Shown: positions 11,145 through 23,506 of the stretch, in pieces
How positions within the stretch are numbered: the stretch's first letter is position 1
Layout: each line of letters starts with the position of its first letter
Assembly: GCA_019973155.2 (NCBI GenBank)
Contig: BPQB01000012.1
Coordinates: forward strand, 434,001 to 498,000
DNA: 64,000 bases
Source: Phanerochaete sordida
Taxonomy: Eukaryota; Basidiomycota; Agaricomycetes; Polyporales; Phanerochaetaceae
Direction of reading: 5' to 3'
Made by a program: the position numbers and the translations under genes
The notes under the pieces: generated by a model
The model's input: only the letters and a program-made list of their open reading frames with translations
The model's database searches: none
Told to the model about the DNA's origin: nothing

Positions 11145-12073
11145 TGAGATCAGTTCAGTCGTCCGACCGGCGACGACCGACGGTGCTGAGAACCGTTCCT
11201 CACAGCATAGAATGTAGATAGATTAGGGCTATGTGATTATCTCGGTAGCTGGTGCGCACAAAATAGCTCAGTCGTTTATGTCGTCGCAGCGCTCGGTCTG
11301 CCCGCGGCGCCCCCGCGCACGGCGTGAGCTCGTCGAACAGCGCCAAGCGAGTGGGCCACGTCGCGAACGACGTTTGCGCTTCAGGGCGGTGCTAGGCGGC
11401 GGCGTCGGGTGTGAGGCCTGTGAGGGAGAACGGCGAAGGTCCACGGGAGCAGCATGGCCGCGCGGCGCGCGCTGAGCCTCGCGAGATCGCGATCGGCGGC
11501 ATGCGCCACGACGCTGATGGCGCATCACCGCTATTTATGGGCTCGGGCGCGCTCGGGCGGCTCCCAGGCCTGCTTCTTCTGCACCGCGACCATCCTCCAG
11601 GAGGACTGATGCTCGTTTTGTCTCCCTTCTGCCCGTTCCACAGCGTGTGGCATGGGACATGTGATCACCCGCCGGGCGTACTTCGAAGCCTCCCGGCCTC
11701 TACATTCCCCACATTCGCCGTTCTGGGAACATCGACGCAGTGTTCCTCATTGGACGCATCCCGTTTGCTCGTGCCTCCACGGATGCTTTCCGAGCAATGT
11801 TCCTGGCGACCATGCGTTTCGTCCGCTCCGTAACCTCCGACATCACGGACAACCTCGAGCCTCCGTTCCTGGTGGTCACGCGGTCTGGAGAGCGCACCAA
11901 GAGCGGTCCACCGCCGACCCTGCCACGCCAATATCGGCAAACGCGATGCCCATCATCATGCGCCATCGCCGACCTGTCAGTCGTATGGCGCGCATGGCGT
12001 CACGCGTAGCTATAAGACACGCCGAGCACGACGGCCATCGTTCCCCGCGACGTCCTCCAGGACCCCACCCGCC
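11145..12073. other. Region with a stray copy of the HAD promoter and the GMC upstream sequence
   Basis: No complete gene. About 11455-11560, read on the minus strand, matches the upstream regions at 7790-7880 and 36390-36500, including the 13 bp palindrome at 11515-11527, but no HAD coding sequence follows towards 11230. About 11640-12073 is the upstream region of the GMC gene; a TATA-like TATAAG is at 12011-12016, 58 bases before the ATG. Confidence 0.6.
11515..11527. promoter_or_regulatory. 13 bp palindromic motif, orphan HAD-promoter copy
   Basis: Exact TGATGGCGCATCA inside a roughly 100 bp segment homologous to the HAD promoter. It sits about 550 bases upstream of the intact GMC gene start; a second, imperfect copy (11 of 13 positions, reversed) is at 11956-11968, about 110 bases upstream of that start. 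Confidence 0.5.
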
Positions 12074-14392
12074 ATGCATGCCCCCCTCGCCCTCACCGCC
12101 CTCGCGCTCCTCGCGCGCGCCCACGCCAGCATCGTCACCTCCACGCCGCCCACGACCACCCACTTCGACTTCGTCGTCATCGGCGGCGGCACCGCGGGCC
12201 TCGCGCTCTCCGCGCGGCTCGCGGCGCACGCGCACGTCAGCGTGCTGACGCTCGAGGCCGGGCCCGACAACCGCACGAGCGCGTACACGCGCAGCCTGTT
12301 CGAGTACAGCGCCGTGCAGAGCACGCCGCTCGACTGGCGCTGGGAGACGCTGGAGGGGAGGACAATCGACGGGTGCGTCGTACGCTTTGCACTCTGCGAT
12401 TCTCGCTGACGTGAGAGGCACAGAGGGAAGACGCTGGGAGGCTCGAGCTCGATCAACGGCGCGGCGTGGACGCGCGGGCAGGACGCGCAGTACGACTCCT
12501 GGAACGACCTGCTCGAGCCCGAGGAGCGGAGCGTCGGCTGGGGCTGGTCGGGCGCGCGCGGCCTCCTGCACTACATGAAGAAGGTGCGTCCCGGTCCCCT
12601 ATCCCACACCCCATCGTCTCACCGCGCCCCAGAGCGAGACCTTCCACGCCCCGACCGCCGCGCAACGCGCGCAGCTCAACGCGACGTACGACCCGCGCGT
12701 GCACGGCGCGTCCGGCCCCGTGCAGCCGTCCTTCCCGAGCCCGGCCTTCTTCGCGAGCAACGCGTCCGGCGCGGGCGTCAAGCAGCACGCGTTCGTCCAG
12801 ACGTGCAAGGCCGCGCCGCGCTTCGCGCTCGTGCAGCGCGGCGACGTGAACGACGGGCGCCCGACGGGGGTGTTCGTCACGCCGCTGGTGAGCCACGCGA
12901 TTATATGCGCTGCGGGCGCGGGGCTGACGGGCGGGCGTGCCGCAGAGCTTGGACCCCGCGAGGAACGACTCGCGGTCGTCCTCTGCAGAAGCATACCTCA
13001 CGCCCGTCGAGAACACGCGCAGCAACTGGGTCGTGCTCACCGGCCACACGGTACCCACCACCTCTCCTGCCTCCCCAGCCCATCTCACCCCCTCCCGCAG
13101 GCCACGAAAATCCTCTTCGCCCCCGCGAACTCCACCTCCCGGCGCCGCGCGACTGCAGTCCGCTTCGCCGCGACGCCCGCCAACGCTTCGACCGCTCCAC
13201 CCCCTGGCCCCGTGGACGAATTCACCGTCTACGCCAACCACGAGATCATCCTCTCCGCCGGCGCGATCGCCTCGCCCGCGCTGCTCCAGCTCTCCGGCGT
13301 CGGCCCGCGAGCGCTGCTGGAGGCCCTCGGCATTCCCGTTGTTGTGCCGCTCGAGGGCGTCGGGCGCAACCTGCAGGACCAAGTACGTCTCTTATTAGCT
13401 ATGAAAGTGTTTAGCTATGGAAGTGAGTATGGACGCTGAGAAACGGTGCAGGCCGGCACGCCGCTCGTCGCGGCGACGACGGTGAACGACACGTCGCAGC
13501 GCATCGCGGACGCGATCGGCTTCCCGGACGTGCACGCGCTGTTCGCGTTCGGCTCGTTGGACGGGAAGGTGCCCGACGTCGCCAACATTTCAATGTCAGC
13601 GGGCGCGGCGGCGGGCGGAGGCGCGGTGAGCGAGGCGGCTCTCGCGACGATCCTCGCGGTGCAGCACAAGAACATCTTCGGCGACAACCGTAAGCCAACA
13701 AGTCCGCTCGAAGAAACTCGACGCTGACAGTTTGACGCAGCGGCGATCCTCGAGATGTTCTTCTTCGAACCCCTCTCCAACGCACTCGGCATCAACGTCT
13801 GGGGGCTGCTGCCCACCAGCCGCGGCAACCTCTCCATCACCGTGCGCCCTTCCCTCCCCCCTCCTCCCCACCCCACTAATTTCCACACAGACAACAAATC
13901 CCTTCACACCCCCCGCCATCCGCGCCGCCTACCTCACCACTCCCTTCGACCTCGCCGTCGCCATCGCCGGCGCACGCGCCGCACGCCGCCTCCTGCACAC
14001 CCCGCCCCTGCGCGCGCTCGTGACGTCCGAGCTCGCGCCCGGCCTCGCGGCGGTGCCGGACGCCGGCGACGGCGGGAGCGACGCGGACTGGATAAAATGG
14101 ATTCAAGCGACGTATATCTCGAACGACCATCCCGTGGCGAGTGCGGCGATGATGCGAAGGGCGCTCGGCGGTGCGTCCCTTTGTTTTTTGTGTTGTGGGA
14201 TTTTGGGGAGGCTGATGGGCGTGGGTAGGGGTCGTGGACGCGCGCCTGCGGGTGTACGGGATTGAGAATCTGCGCGTCGTCGATGCGTCCGTGCTGCCGC
14301 TGCAGATCAGCGCGCACCTGAGCGCGACGGTGTATGGCGTTGCGGAGAAGGCGGCGGAGTTGGTTTTGGAGGATTTGGGCGTGGCTGTCTGA
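12074..14392 (+). CDS. Secreted GMC-family FAD oxidoreductase
   Basis: Extracellular FAD-dependent alcohol or sugar oxidase/dehydrogenase by family; substrate not predictable. Nine exons: 12074-12372, 12424-12583, 12633-12887, 12946-13050, 13101-13382, 13452-13689, 13741-13841, 13891-14170, 14229-14392, giving 627 residues, the normal GMC length. Residues 1 to about 19 form a signal peptide ending [24 protein letters not shown] is the ADP-binding fold, then [15 protein letters not shown] (GMC signature 1) and [17 protein letters not shown] (signature 2). The C-terminal catalytic region has the first His in [10 protein letters not shown] and the second in [13 protein letters not shown]. All junctions keep frame and no defect was seen. 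Three decayed relatives lie at 43.4, 51.4 and 54.1 kb. Confidence 0.92.
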
Positions 14393-14689
14393 GAGGGAGC
14401 GAACTATGGGGTCGCAGCGCGGTCGTAAGGGGACATCGTCATCGTAGACTACTAGCCGCGGCACATCGCGTGCGATGCAGTGCTTGCTTCGAGTCAGCTC
14501 AATGTGATTGTTGGTGACAGAGATTCACGCGATGTACATTGATACTCTCTAAGTGCTAATCCGAGAGCAAGTACTGCCAGTCGCTCGAGTCGATGGGTCT
14601 GATAGATCTGTCATACCACACCTCCTTCGCTCGGGCATCCTGGTCGATATTTCTCCGCGAACCTTCGGATACTGTGTCGTACTTCTCGA

Positions 14690-14907
14690 GTTCCTTTGCC
14701 TTTGGGGAGGGAGGGGCTGATGGGTGGGTAGGGGTCGTGGACGCGCGGCTGCGGGTGTACGGCACGGAGGGGCTGCGCGTCGTCGACGCGTCCGTGATGC
14801 CGCTGCAGATCAGCGCGCATCTGAGCGCGACAGTGTATGGCGTTGCGGAGAAGGCTGCGGATTTGGTTTTGGAGGATTTGGGTGTGGTGGCATGCGCCGA
14901 AGGGTGA
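14690..14907 (+). pseudogene. Duplicated last exon of the GMC oxidoreductase
   Basis: A second copy of the last intron end plus last exon of the preceding gene, about 500 bases downstream. It encodes [20 protein letters not shown] and continues to LEDLGV, ending in TGA at 14905-14907, with the catalytic His retained in [10 protein letters not shown]. No other GMC exon is found between 14393 and 14690. Either a local tandem duplication or the remains of a second GMC gene whose body was deleted. Confidence 0.75.
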
Positions 14908-15372
14908 GATGCCTATCATGTACCGAGACATCCCTGATTATATTTGGAGGTTGCAAGGCCTTCATTGAGCTTCTTGCCCTTTCTGCGCGCTAGTCTCCTG
15001 CTTCTTCTGCCGCAATGCGCCTTCCCACGTTCCGAGTACTGCCTCGTCTGTGACACACGAGTACTACAGGCTACGGAACTTCTGAAGCAGGTTTGCCCCT
15101 ATCTAACGCTGTCCAATCACCTGATGAGCAATGGAGACCTTTCCCTCTCTAGAACAAACACGATGATTCCTGCATCAGAAACGCTGTTCTGAGCTGACAG
15201 CGGGAGATGCGTCTTCTGCTGGTGTGACATAAATTGGCCCCTTCGCTCTGCTTGGCCCATCATTCCCGAGACGTAGCCCAGTCCATACAAAGCCTACACA
15301 CCAATATGCCGTAGGTCTTTAATCCGTTATACGGAGGATGTGTGCCTCTGATTACACTTATGCCTCTAGCGA

Positions 15373-17200
15373 TTGGCCTTCAGCTCTAGATCACGTGGAT
15401 TGGGCAGTGCTTTCGACCACCAGCACGTTTTGTTTCTTGGAGCCCTTGGTACATATACAGATACTGACACATTCCAGGTCTCACGATCTATGAGATGCTA
15501 CTCATGGTTGATGATGAGTGGGCCGTGGTGCGAAGACAGTGGCAGAAGTTCAATTTTACTTCGTCCCTCTACCTTCTTATGCGACTGATGCTAGTCATAC
15601 ATGTCATGCTTGCCTTTCTACCTGTCAAAATAATCTTAGGCAGCAGTGCGACAGTGAGTCTCATTATCTCAGCCGCTAATGCACTTCTGATCGCGAGGCA
15701 CATCATGGATCACTTTGCAGAGGTATGTACAAGGGCTACTGAAACCTGTTACATCTAAGCAGTCAGCACTATATGTTTTTAGCTGTTACTGGAACTGGAT
15801 CGCATGGCAGATACCGATGCTCTCAGGTTTTGTCTTGACATCCGGTGAGTGGTCCTGCTGCAATACACGAGTGTCAGCTTGCTCATACTGCATCTTGCGC
15901 ATGCATTCTGTTATCTAGCCTTCTCCGCTCTCCGTGTTTTTGCCATCTCTCAAAGAAATTTGGTCCTTGCTACTGTTGTATTCTTGCTGGCAGCTTCCCC
16001 GGTAGCCACCAATGCAGTGAGTGGCTCATGGTATTGACGACTGCTCTCACTTTGACATTACAGTTCCCCGTCTAGTTTGGGCTCAGTCACCTAGAACTAA
16101 CCTTTCACGGGCCCGGAGATTGCTCTGTTCAATATGCGGTATCCCCACGTCTAAATTTTATGTAAGTGTCAAACACATAATCAGCGGTTCACAGAAATCT
16201 GAGAGTTGCACATAGCAGTGGGTTGCGCGCTCTTTACCTGGCCAAATTTTGACATTCGATCCAGTGTTATTGGTCACTCGAGTACCAGTGGTAGTCTCCG
16301 ACATCGTTGTGATACTCGTACAGTGACGACGGAAAATAACGCACCAAAAAGGCGCCGAGGGATTTCCACACCCCTGCGCTCCTGCCCGGTGAACCCCCTC
16401 TATACTCACGAGGACTCGACAGGATAATGTACATATTACTCGCATTATCCTGCCAAGTTTTTGGCAAGATCCATGGGTTAGCTAGTGAGAACGAGAGGGC
16501 GGTCGGAATGCGCAGGCGCTTAGTGCTGTGCGTTATTTTCCGTCGTCACTGTAACCATCATGCAAGCCTACCATGGGACGCTTGAAGCTCAACGTGCCTA
16601 TCTACCAACGCCCAGTGCACCAGAGTCTCTATTTCAGTGCGTGATTCGACATGGTTGGCATGCATTCATATTTTCCGGTAGACCACTGTTGACCAGATTC
16701 AGGCCTTATATATTTCACGTGAGTGTATTTTGCAATGTCGATCAGCGCAGATAAAGCGTGGAATAACCAACGGCATCTGTACTGCAGAGTAATCTTGGCA
16801 GTGAATGTTATCAGGATTGCCTCGGGCCTCTTGCCGGCGAGTACTGCCATCGATTTGTCCTTACTCGTTCAATCTAACGATGCGGAGCAGTGGGCAGGTG
16901 TTACTAATCCGTTCACACAGTTACTTGTATGACTGCAGTCTACGCGAAACGTTCAAGGAACGCGCTGATATCATTCTTCAGCCGATGATCCTTGCATGCC
17001 GGTTCATGGCCAATTTACGTCGAGTCACCGACTCTCGTGCTGGCTCCGTGGATGGTGGCGTCTCGTCTGTGCAGTTCGCTGTACCTCTCAGCCGCCTCGG
17101 GAATATCGGAGAGACCCTTGACCACAGAGACGCTACAGACTTGGAGGAGGATGCCTTGGAAGATGCCAACCAGATGCCCGCTCCTTCACTCGACAATTGA
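15373..17200 (+). pseudogene. DUF6533-like multi-pass membrane protein gene, probably decayed
   Basis: Function unknown; the family is common in agaricomycetes. After an AG acceptor near 15478 the reading LTIYEMLLMVDDEW followed by VRRQWQKFNFTSSLYLLMRL matches the family start (a YxxLLxxxDE..W helix, then a helix ending in an NR-like turn). A later exon at about 15920-16018 reads FSALRVFAISQRNLVLAT, the typical FSGLRVYALS helix, ending SPVATNA. Near 16800 comes VILAVNVIRIASGL and near 17000 CRFMANLRRV, matching the family's last helix and cytoplasmic tail; the frame ends at 17198-17200. Between 16060 and 16680 the expected middle helices are hard to find and a MITE is inserted, so I favour a pseudogene. 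Exons were not resolved fully. Confidence 0.5.
16321..16551. mobile_element. 231 bp MITE with 24 bp perfect terminal inverted repeats and TA duplication
   Basis: The ends 16321-16344 and 16528-16551 are perfect inverted repeats beginning CAGTGACGACGGAAAATAAC. TA dinucleotides flank both sides (16319-16320 and 16552-16553), the target duplication of Tc1/mariner-like elements. It has no coding capacity. It interrupts the DUF6533-like gene region. Confidence 0.9.
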
Positions 17201-18111
17201 AGTAGGTGCGTCTATTGACGGCTCTACCTCCTCGCCAACCAGGCTAATGTTGACGCTTTCAGCACCTGACTGTTCAAACCATCCGCAAAATTTGACTTTT
17301 GTCTATGTCTTTATTATTTATCGTTGCTAGTAAATGCCGACGCCCAGATGTTTATGGGCACGCCCGCCGGTCACGTACACATCATCACATTTACCGCGGG
17401 CAAAATCGCCATCTAGCGGTCGCCGTCGTAGCACAGCGAGCTGCATCTTGGGATTGTGGCGGACGGGCGCGCCCGCTGAGCCCATTCCATCCTCGGCGCG
17501 TCACGCAGGAAGCTCCACTGCACGCTCTGATAGCTGCCACTACCGGGTGCTAGGCAAGCAACGAGTCGCTGTCTCGTTGCCTACGTGTCGCCTCGTCGCG
17601 AATGCGCGACGTTAGTCTCAGGCCACGGCGGCAGGCATGACAACGCGCCAAACCGCAATGCGGCGATACCGAATCTGTACGGCGTGTGCGTCCGCCGGCA
17701 TAAGGCTTCCAGCAGACAGACAGTTGGCAACACAGATATGATCCCGGCTCTTGCGCATGGTCCTCGTGGCTAGCACCATCTGTAGCCATCATCCCTGCCC
17801 AGCTTCCTTTCCCGTGCACAATCACTTGTCTTCCTCCCAAGTCCTCTGGCAGAACTGTTCCTTCCTCTTCATTTTAGCATCCCCGCGAAACAAGGCTGGT
17901 CTTACCGCATCTGCCGGCGCGATGCAAACCCGACTCAAAGGGTTCCGCGAGCGACAACCATATATTATATCGGGTGCTCCCGGCTGCTTGGCTGCACCGG
18001 ACGCTGTCGCGCCAGGCAGACCCCACCAGACCCCATACTATATCCAGTTTCATGCATGATGAGCAATGCTATACGCGTGGAGCGAATGAAATCCGCATTA
18101 CTGTAGCGAAA
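17201..18111. other. Intergenic, nothing recognised
   Basis: Short ORFs on both strands show no family resemblance, coding bias or splice pattern I could support. Confidence 0.5.
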
Positions 18112-20571
18112 TCACAACTCTACGAGTGCCGCGTAGCGCTTCGCGTACAGACCTTCCTGCTTTGCCTTGATCTCTGCGATAGCCGACGTATTCAAGCGAC
18201 GTTTTACGCTCAATAATGAACACTCACGCAGCGCGACGAACTTAGAGAAGAATCGTGCCCAGGCAAAAGTACCTGAGACATGTTCAGCTCCTCGAGTGCG
18301 ACTCGTTGGTAGTGGATCACACTCACCCATCATGAGCCACATGCCTGGCAGCCCTTCAAGCTCGCGCCAAGGCCCGCGGACCTCGCCCTCAGCATTGAGG
18401 CCCCACACGGGCGGCACCTTCGCCCCGGCCTCGGCGCCCAGCAGGCGGACGATGGGCACACGCGCGTCGTCGAACCTATTTGAGCACCTCGTCAGCACGA
18501 AGAAGCGAAGTACCGAGCGAGCCACGACAGACCCAGTGGCGACGACGACGACATCCGCAGGCAGCTCGCGCCCGTCTGAAAGCGCAACGCCCGTGCTCGT
18601 GATGCACTCGACCGCGGCGCCGGAGGCAACTTTGATCTTTCCGTCGATGATCTTTCGGCACGCGCCGCTGTCTGGGCACAGTACGCGTCAACACACGTGC
18701 AAGGTAGAGGTGGTGGATGGCATGGCGAGCGCACCGAGATAGTATCCGCCGCCGCGCTCGCAGAAGAGGCGGTACACGCCGCCGTCATCCGCGCCGCCGT
18801 TACTGAGCTGATATCCCACGCGGGTGAGGCCGTCGAGCATGTCCCTGACAATCTGTGAGCCACATCTCCCAGGCCTTGGACGCCGGTGCGCACCGGTCGA
18901 GTCCGCGCACCTGCTCGGCGAGCCGCGCGCCGATCGTCCACTGGAGGCGAAGCGGGAGCGAGTGATAGATGAGCTCGAGCTCATCGATTGACGTCTTCTC
19001 CCACTCGGATGCTGTGCGTGGAAGCTGTCAGCATGCGACGAGGGTACGTGTGGAGCAGTGTACACGGCAGCAGAGAGAGAACGCCCTTTGCGATGGAGAC
19101 GACATATGTCGCGCTACGCTGAACCATGGTCACATCTGGGGACATCAGGAAGAAAGACAAAAAATGGGAGGACATGCGCACCGATGCCATGATCTGCGCA
19201 GTCCGAGCAGATATCGTGTGCTGGGCAGACATGATGAGTCCGGCGCACACGCTGACTGTGAAGACGCACCAGAGGTACATGCGCCGATGACGACGACCCT
19301 CTTCCCGACATACTCCTTGGCAGACTGAAACTCGTGTGAGTGCACAATACGCCCATGAAAGTCGCTCTGCAGGGTGTCAAGGTCATCTACTTCAGTGAAC
19401 AAGTTTTGAGTTGGTTCCAAGACTTCACCTGCCCTGAGAACTCGGTCTTCGTGAACGTGAAGCCGTGCGCAAGTACGACGTGGTCTACGTGCATGACGCG
19501 CGTGCCGTCTACGCGGCGGATGCTGACGTCCCACTTGTCCGTCTTCTCATTCCGCTCGGCATGGATGGCCTCTGACGAAAGCCAGACGTTGAGCTCGAGC
19601 GCATCTACGTAGAACTTCAGCCAGTTCGCAACCTGTGGCATGTGAGCAAGCAAAAAATGGACAGCCTGTGGGAGCGCGCACCTTGGCTGCTGACGGAAAG
19701 GTGGGCCAGGACGCAGGAAAGCTGAAGAGTCGCAGTCAGATACCATGGTTCCAGGTACGACGGTCGACCCACGGAAGATACGGCATGTCGTTGGTCCCTG
19801 GAAGCTAGTGAGCACGCTGCTTTAGCCCTCAACCACGAAGCAGCATATCTCACACGTCGGGTCATGCAGAGTCAAATTGGTGTAGCGATGCCTCCAGTTG
19901 TCGCCAACACGCTCATTCTTCTCGACGATGAGGTGGCTCACGCCGAGATGCTTCAATCGCGCCGCGACCTCGAGCCCAGAGTGCCCGGCGCCGATGATGA
20001 GCACCTCGGGATTCTTCTCGAACTGGAGCTCGCGCCGGCGGCGCTCCACCCAGTCGCCCTGTTCTACGCTCAGGTCGCGGTGATCGGAACCGATGCGCTC
20101 GGAATGGCCCTTCAGTGCATCGAGCTGCGTCGAGACCGTGAACGCGCGCCAGGAGCCGTCGGGGCAGAGTACGAGGCGCGCCGTCCCGCGACCGGTGCCG
20201 GTCGCTGGCTCAAACGAAAAGTATACGAGGATCCAGGCGACGTCTGGGAAGGGACGTTGGAGAGCCGCCTTGGCGAGCACGACATTAGCGAGCCCAAAGA
20301 GCGCGAGGCGGTCTTGGAGGAAGGTGCCGATAGCGGGGCGCCCGTGGAACGTGCGGAGGTCCCAAGTCAGGGCCCAGAGGTCGCGCCACCATGCCTCCGG
20401 ATGCAGCAGAGATGAGGCGAGCTCTGGGACGTCGCTTTGCTGGACGAGCAGCGCGAGGCGTTCGATCCAGTTGGCGGCAATCGGATGGGCGTTGGCGTCC
20501 TCAGGCGGCGTAGCCCCAAGGTGGGCGAAGGTCGGAAGGGCGGGCTTGAGAGGTAGATTTTCGGCGGTCAT
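18112..20571 (-). CDS. Flavin monooxygenase-like protein with N-terminal NTF2-like domain, FMO-1
   Basis: NADPH- and FAD-dependent oxygenation of an organic substrate by family. Start ATG at 20571 (MTAENLPLKPALPTFAH); a longer frame upstream begins only with TTG. Residues about 15-190 resemble an NTF2/SnoaL fold (HPEAWWRDLWALTWDLRTF). The FAD site is VLIIGAGHSGLEVAARL with VGDNWRHRY, then a tiny exon giving NDMPYLP. The FMO signature FHGRIVHSHEF and the second nucleotide site VVVIGACTS with AHDI follow, and ELPADVVVVATG closes the fold. About a dozen introns sit at the same places as in FMO-2 and FMO-3. The protein ends AKRYAALVEL. No disabling change was seen. It lies in tandem, same strand, about 480 bases downstream of FMO-2. 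Confidence 0.85.
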
Positions 20572-21051
20572 TGCACGCGGTATTGCCGGCAAAGCTTGCT
20601 GCGAAGTTATGAAGCACTGAAGGGCGGATGTCCTGGGATCTTGAACAGACCTGCGTCGGTCGCAGAAGATAAGGGAGGGTACTCACTCCAAACCGCGATA
20701 GCACATATGCATGTATTCGCACAGACTCGAGCTGGCAAATGATTCTATCAGCGTCCTCGAGCCGCAATGACTCGCCAGCGGGTCTGATCAAGGGCCAGGA
20801 TGACCCCGTGTCAGCGAACCATTAACTTCGCCAATCTCTGATAGGGTCAGCCCAGGGTCATCTTGAAGACAGTCTGACCGTTTAGCGAAGATTATTTCGT
20901 TGTATGGCCTGGCACGGCCAGGGAACTCCTGCAAAGGTATCCAGTACGCTGCATCTTCCTTGACGGTTCAAACAGCCGTTATTGGATCATAATTCGATGT
21001 CGTATTGCACTGTCAACTTTGAATCAACGTCATTATTCTACAAGGTAGGAT
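20572..21051. other. Intergenic between FMO-2 and FMO-1
   Basis: Holds the FMO-1 upstream region and the FMO-2 3' region; no other gene seen. No clear TATA box within 100 bases of the FMO-1 ATG. Confidence 0.5.
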
Positions 21052-23506
21052 CACCATTCTACGGGAGCAGCGTAGCGAGTCCCGTACAGGCCCTCCTGCT
21101 TTGCCTTGATCTCTGCAGGACGCCCGTCAGCGACTGGATCCGTTTTGCATCGGAAGCGACTCACGCAGCGCGACGAACTTCGAGTAGAAACGGCACCACG
21201 CGAAGTTACCTATGGCGTAGCTCAGCTGTCCGAGAGTAGTCACGGTTGCACGAGCGGCGTACCCATCATGAGCCACATATTCGGGAGCCCGTCGAGCTCG
21301 CGCCAGGGGCCGCGCAGCTCGCCCTCGGCGTTGAGGCCCCACACGGGCGGGATCTTCGCGCCGACTTCCTTGCCGACCAGGTTGACGATCGGCACGCGGG
21401 CGTCGTCGAACCTTTTCCCAGTTTATGAGTGCAGCCTGAGATCAAAAGGAGGAGCGACGTACCCGGTGGCGACGATGATCACGTCGGCGGGCAGCTCGCT
21501 TCCGTCTGCGAACGCGACGCCGGACGCGGTGATGCGCTCGACAGCGACGCCAGACTTGATCTTGATCTTGCCGTCAATGATCTTCTGGCAGGCTCCGCCG
21601 TCTGCGTGCGTTGGTCAGAGAGCCGTCCATAGATCGGTGTGCCCCTGAAGAGGCAGACGAGGGCTCACCAATGTAATAGCCTCCACCGCGCTCGCAGAAC
21701 AGCTTGTACACGCCGCAGTCGTCGGGCTTTCCGTTCCTGAGGCTGTACCCCGCGCGCGTGAGGCCGTCCAGAGTCTCTCTGCCCAGCCGCTTTAGCAACA
21801 AACAGACTTCGTCGCAGCGTGCGTACCGGTCGAGCTCGCGCACATGCGCCGCGAGGCGCGTACCCAACGTCCACATGAAGTTGAGCGGAATCGAGTGGTT
21901 CGTGAGCTCGAGCTCGTCGACGGGCGTGTGCTCCCAGTCGGCCGCTGGCAGGCACCGTCAGGGGTTGTGAAGGAGTGGCATGGTGATGGTGGGACGTACA
22001 CGGGACGAGGTAGGTTATGCCCTTCGAGATGGAGAGGACGTAGGTTGCAGTGCGCTGAACCATGGTCACGTCTGTGAATATTTAGCAAAGCTCTCCCACA
22101 GAGTGCTTTCGAGACGCACCGACCCCGTAGTCTGCGCAGTCAGATGATATATCGTGCGCTACGTTGCAGTCATCAGCGTCATGCCCGACAGGTCACCAAA
22201 AGAAACAGAAGCGACACACCAGAGGTGCACGCGCCAATGATGACGACCTTCTTCCCGACGAAGTCTTTCGCCGACTTGAACTCGTGCGAGTGCAGGATGC
22301 GCCCCTTGAAGTCGTCCTGCGGGTCCACTCAGAGCCCATTCTCGACGCTGAGATTCCCAGCAGCTCTCACCTGTCCCGGGAACAGCGTCTTCTTGAACGT
22401 GAAGCCCTGCCCGAGGACGACGTGGTCGACGTGTAGCGTGCGCTCGGTCCCATCCGCGCGCCGGACGGTAACGTCCCACTTTCCCGTCTGTTCGTTGCGC
22501 GCGGCGTGTGCGGCCTCAGTCGACAGCCAGGTATTCAGCTCGAGTGCTTCGGCGTAGAACTCCAGCCAGTTTGCGACCTGGGGCAGATGAGAGAGGGAGC
22601 AGAGGGACGGAAGACGGATTTACCTTGGCCGCTGAGGGAAAGGCTGGCCATGAGTCGGGGAATCTGGAAGATGGTCAGCGATGGAAGGAGAAAGGGTGGG
22701 AGTCCGGGACTCACGGAAGATACGGCAGATTGTTCGCCCCTACGCGTCCCGTCAGCAGAGGTTGGACAGAGCGAATGAGGCAACGCACAAATGGGGTCGT
22801 GCAGAGTCAATCTATCGTAGCGCTTCCTCCAATTGTCGCCAACGCGGTCGTTGCGCTCGATGATGAGGTGGCTCACGCCGAAGTGCTTCAGACGCGCCGC
22901 GACCTCGAGCCCCGCTTGCCCCGCGCCGATCACGAGCACCTCGGGGTCCTTCTCAAAGGCGAGCTCGCGCCGGCGGCGCTCCACCCAGTCGCCCTGCTCG
23001 ACGCTCAGGTCGCGGTGCGCCGCGCCGAGAAGCTCCGGGTGGCCCTTCAGCGCGTCGAGCTGCGTCGAGACCGTGAACGCGCGCCAGAGGCCGTCGGGGC
23101 CGAAGACGAGGCGCGCTGTCCCGCGGCCGGTGCCGGTGCTCGTCGAGAAGGAGAAGTGGACAAGGATCCAGGCGACGTCGGGAAAGGGCTTCTGGAGGAA
23201 CGCCTTGGCGAACGTGACGTCGGCGAAGCCGGATAGCGCGAGGCGGTCGTGCAAGAAGGTGCTGATGGCGGCGCGTCCGTGGAACGTGCGAAGGTCCCAA
23301 GTCAGGGCCCAGAGGTCGCGCCACCAGGCGTCGGGGTGCAACAGGGAGGATTCGAGTTCGGAGACGTCGTTGTGCGCGACGACCAGCGCGAGGCACTCTA
23401 CCCAGTTACGCGCGATTGCTTGCGCGTCGATGTCCTCTGGGGGAGTGGCACCGAGGTGGGCGAACGTTGGAAGCGCGGGCTTTGGAGGTGCGCTTTCAGT
23501 GGACAT
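21052..23506 (-). CDS. Flavin monooxygenase-like protein with N-terminal NTF2-like domain, FMO-2
   Basis: Same family and exon plan as FMO-1. ATG at 23506 (MSTESAPPKPALPTFAH). The first exon (23506-22789) holds the NTF2-like domain and the FAD motif VLVIGAGQAGLEVAARL with VGDNWRKRY. Later exons give NNLPYLP, the hydroxylase-type DWLEFY equivalent (VANWLEFYAEALELN), the FMO signature FKGRILHSHEF, IGACTS-AHDI, GYYIG, and ELPADVIIVATG. The end reads GTRYAAPVEW with the stop at 21052-21054. A TTATAA sequence lies at 23542-23547, about 37 bases upstream. The frame is open throughout under the splice model. Divergent from FMO-3 across 1.8 kb. Confidence 0.88.

Noticed and set aside
11876..12571. 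Long antisense ORFs across the GMC gene (also 12453-13382)
   Set aside because: GC-rich shadow frames of the real plus-strand exons.
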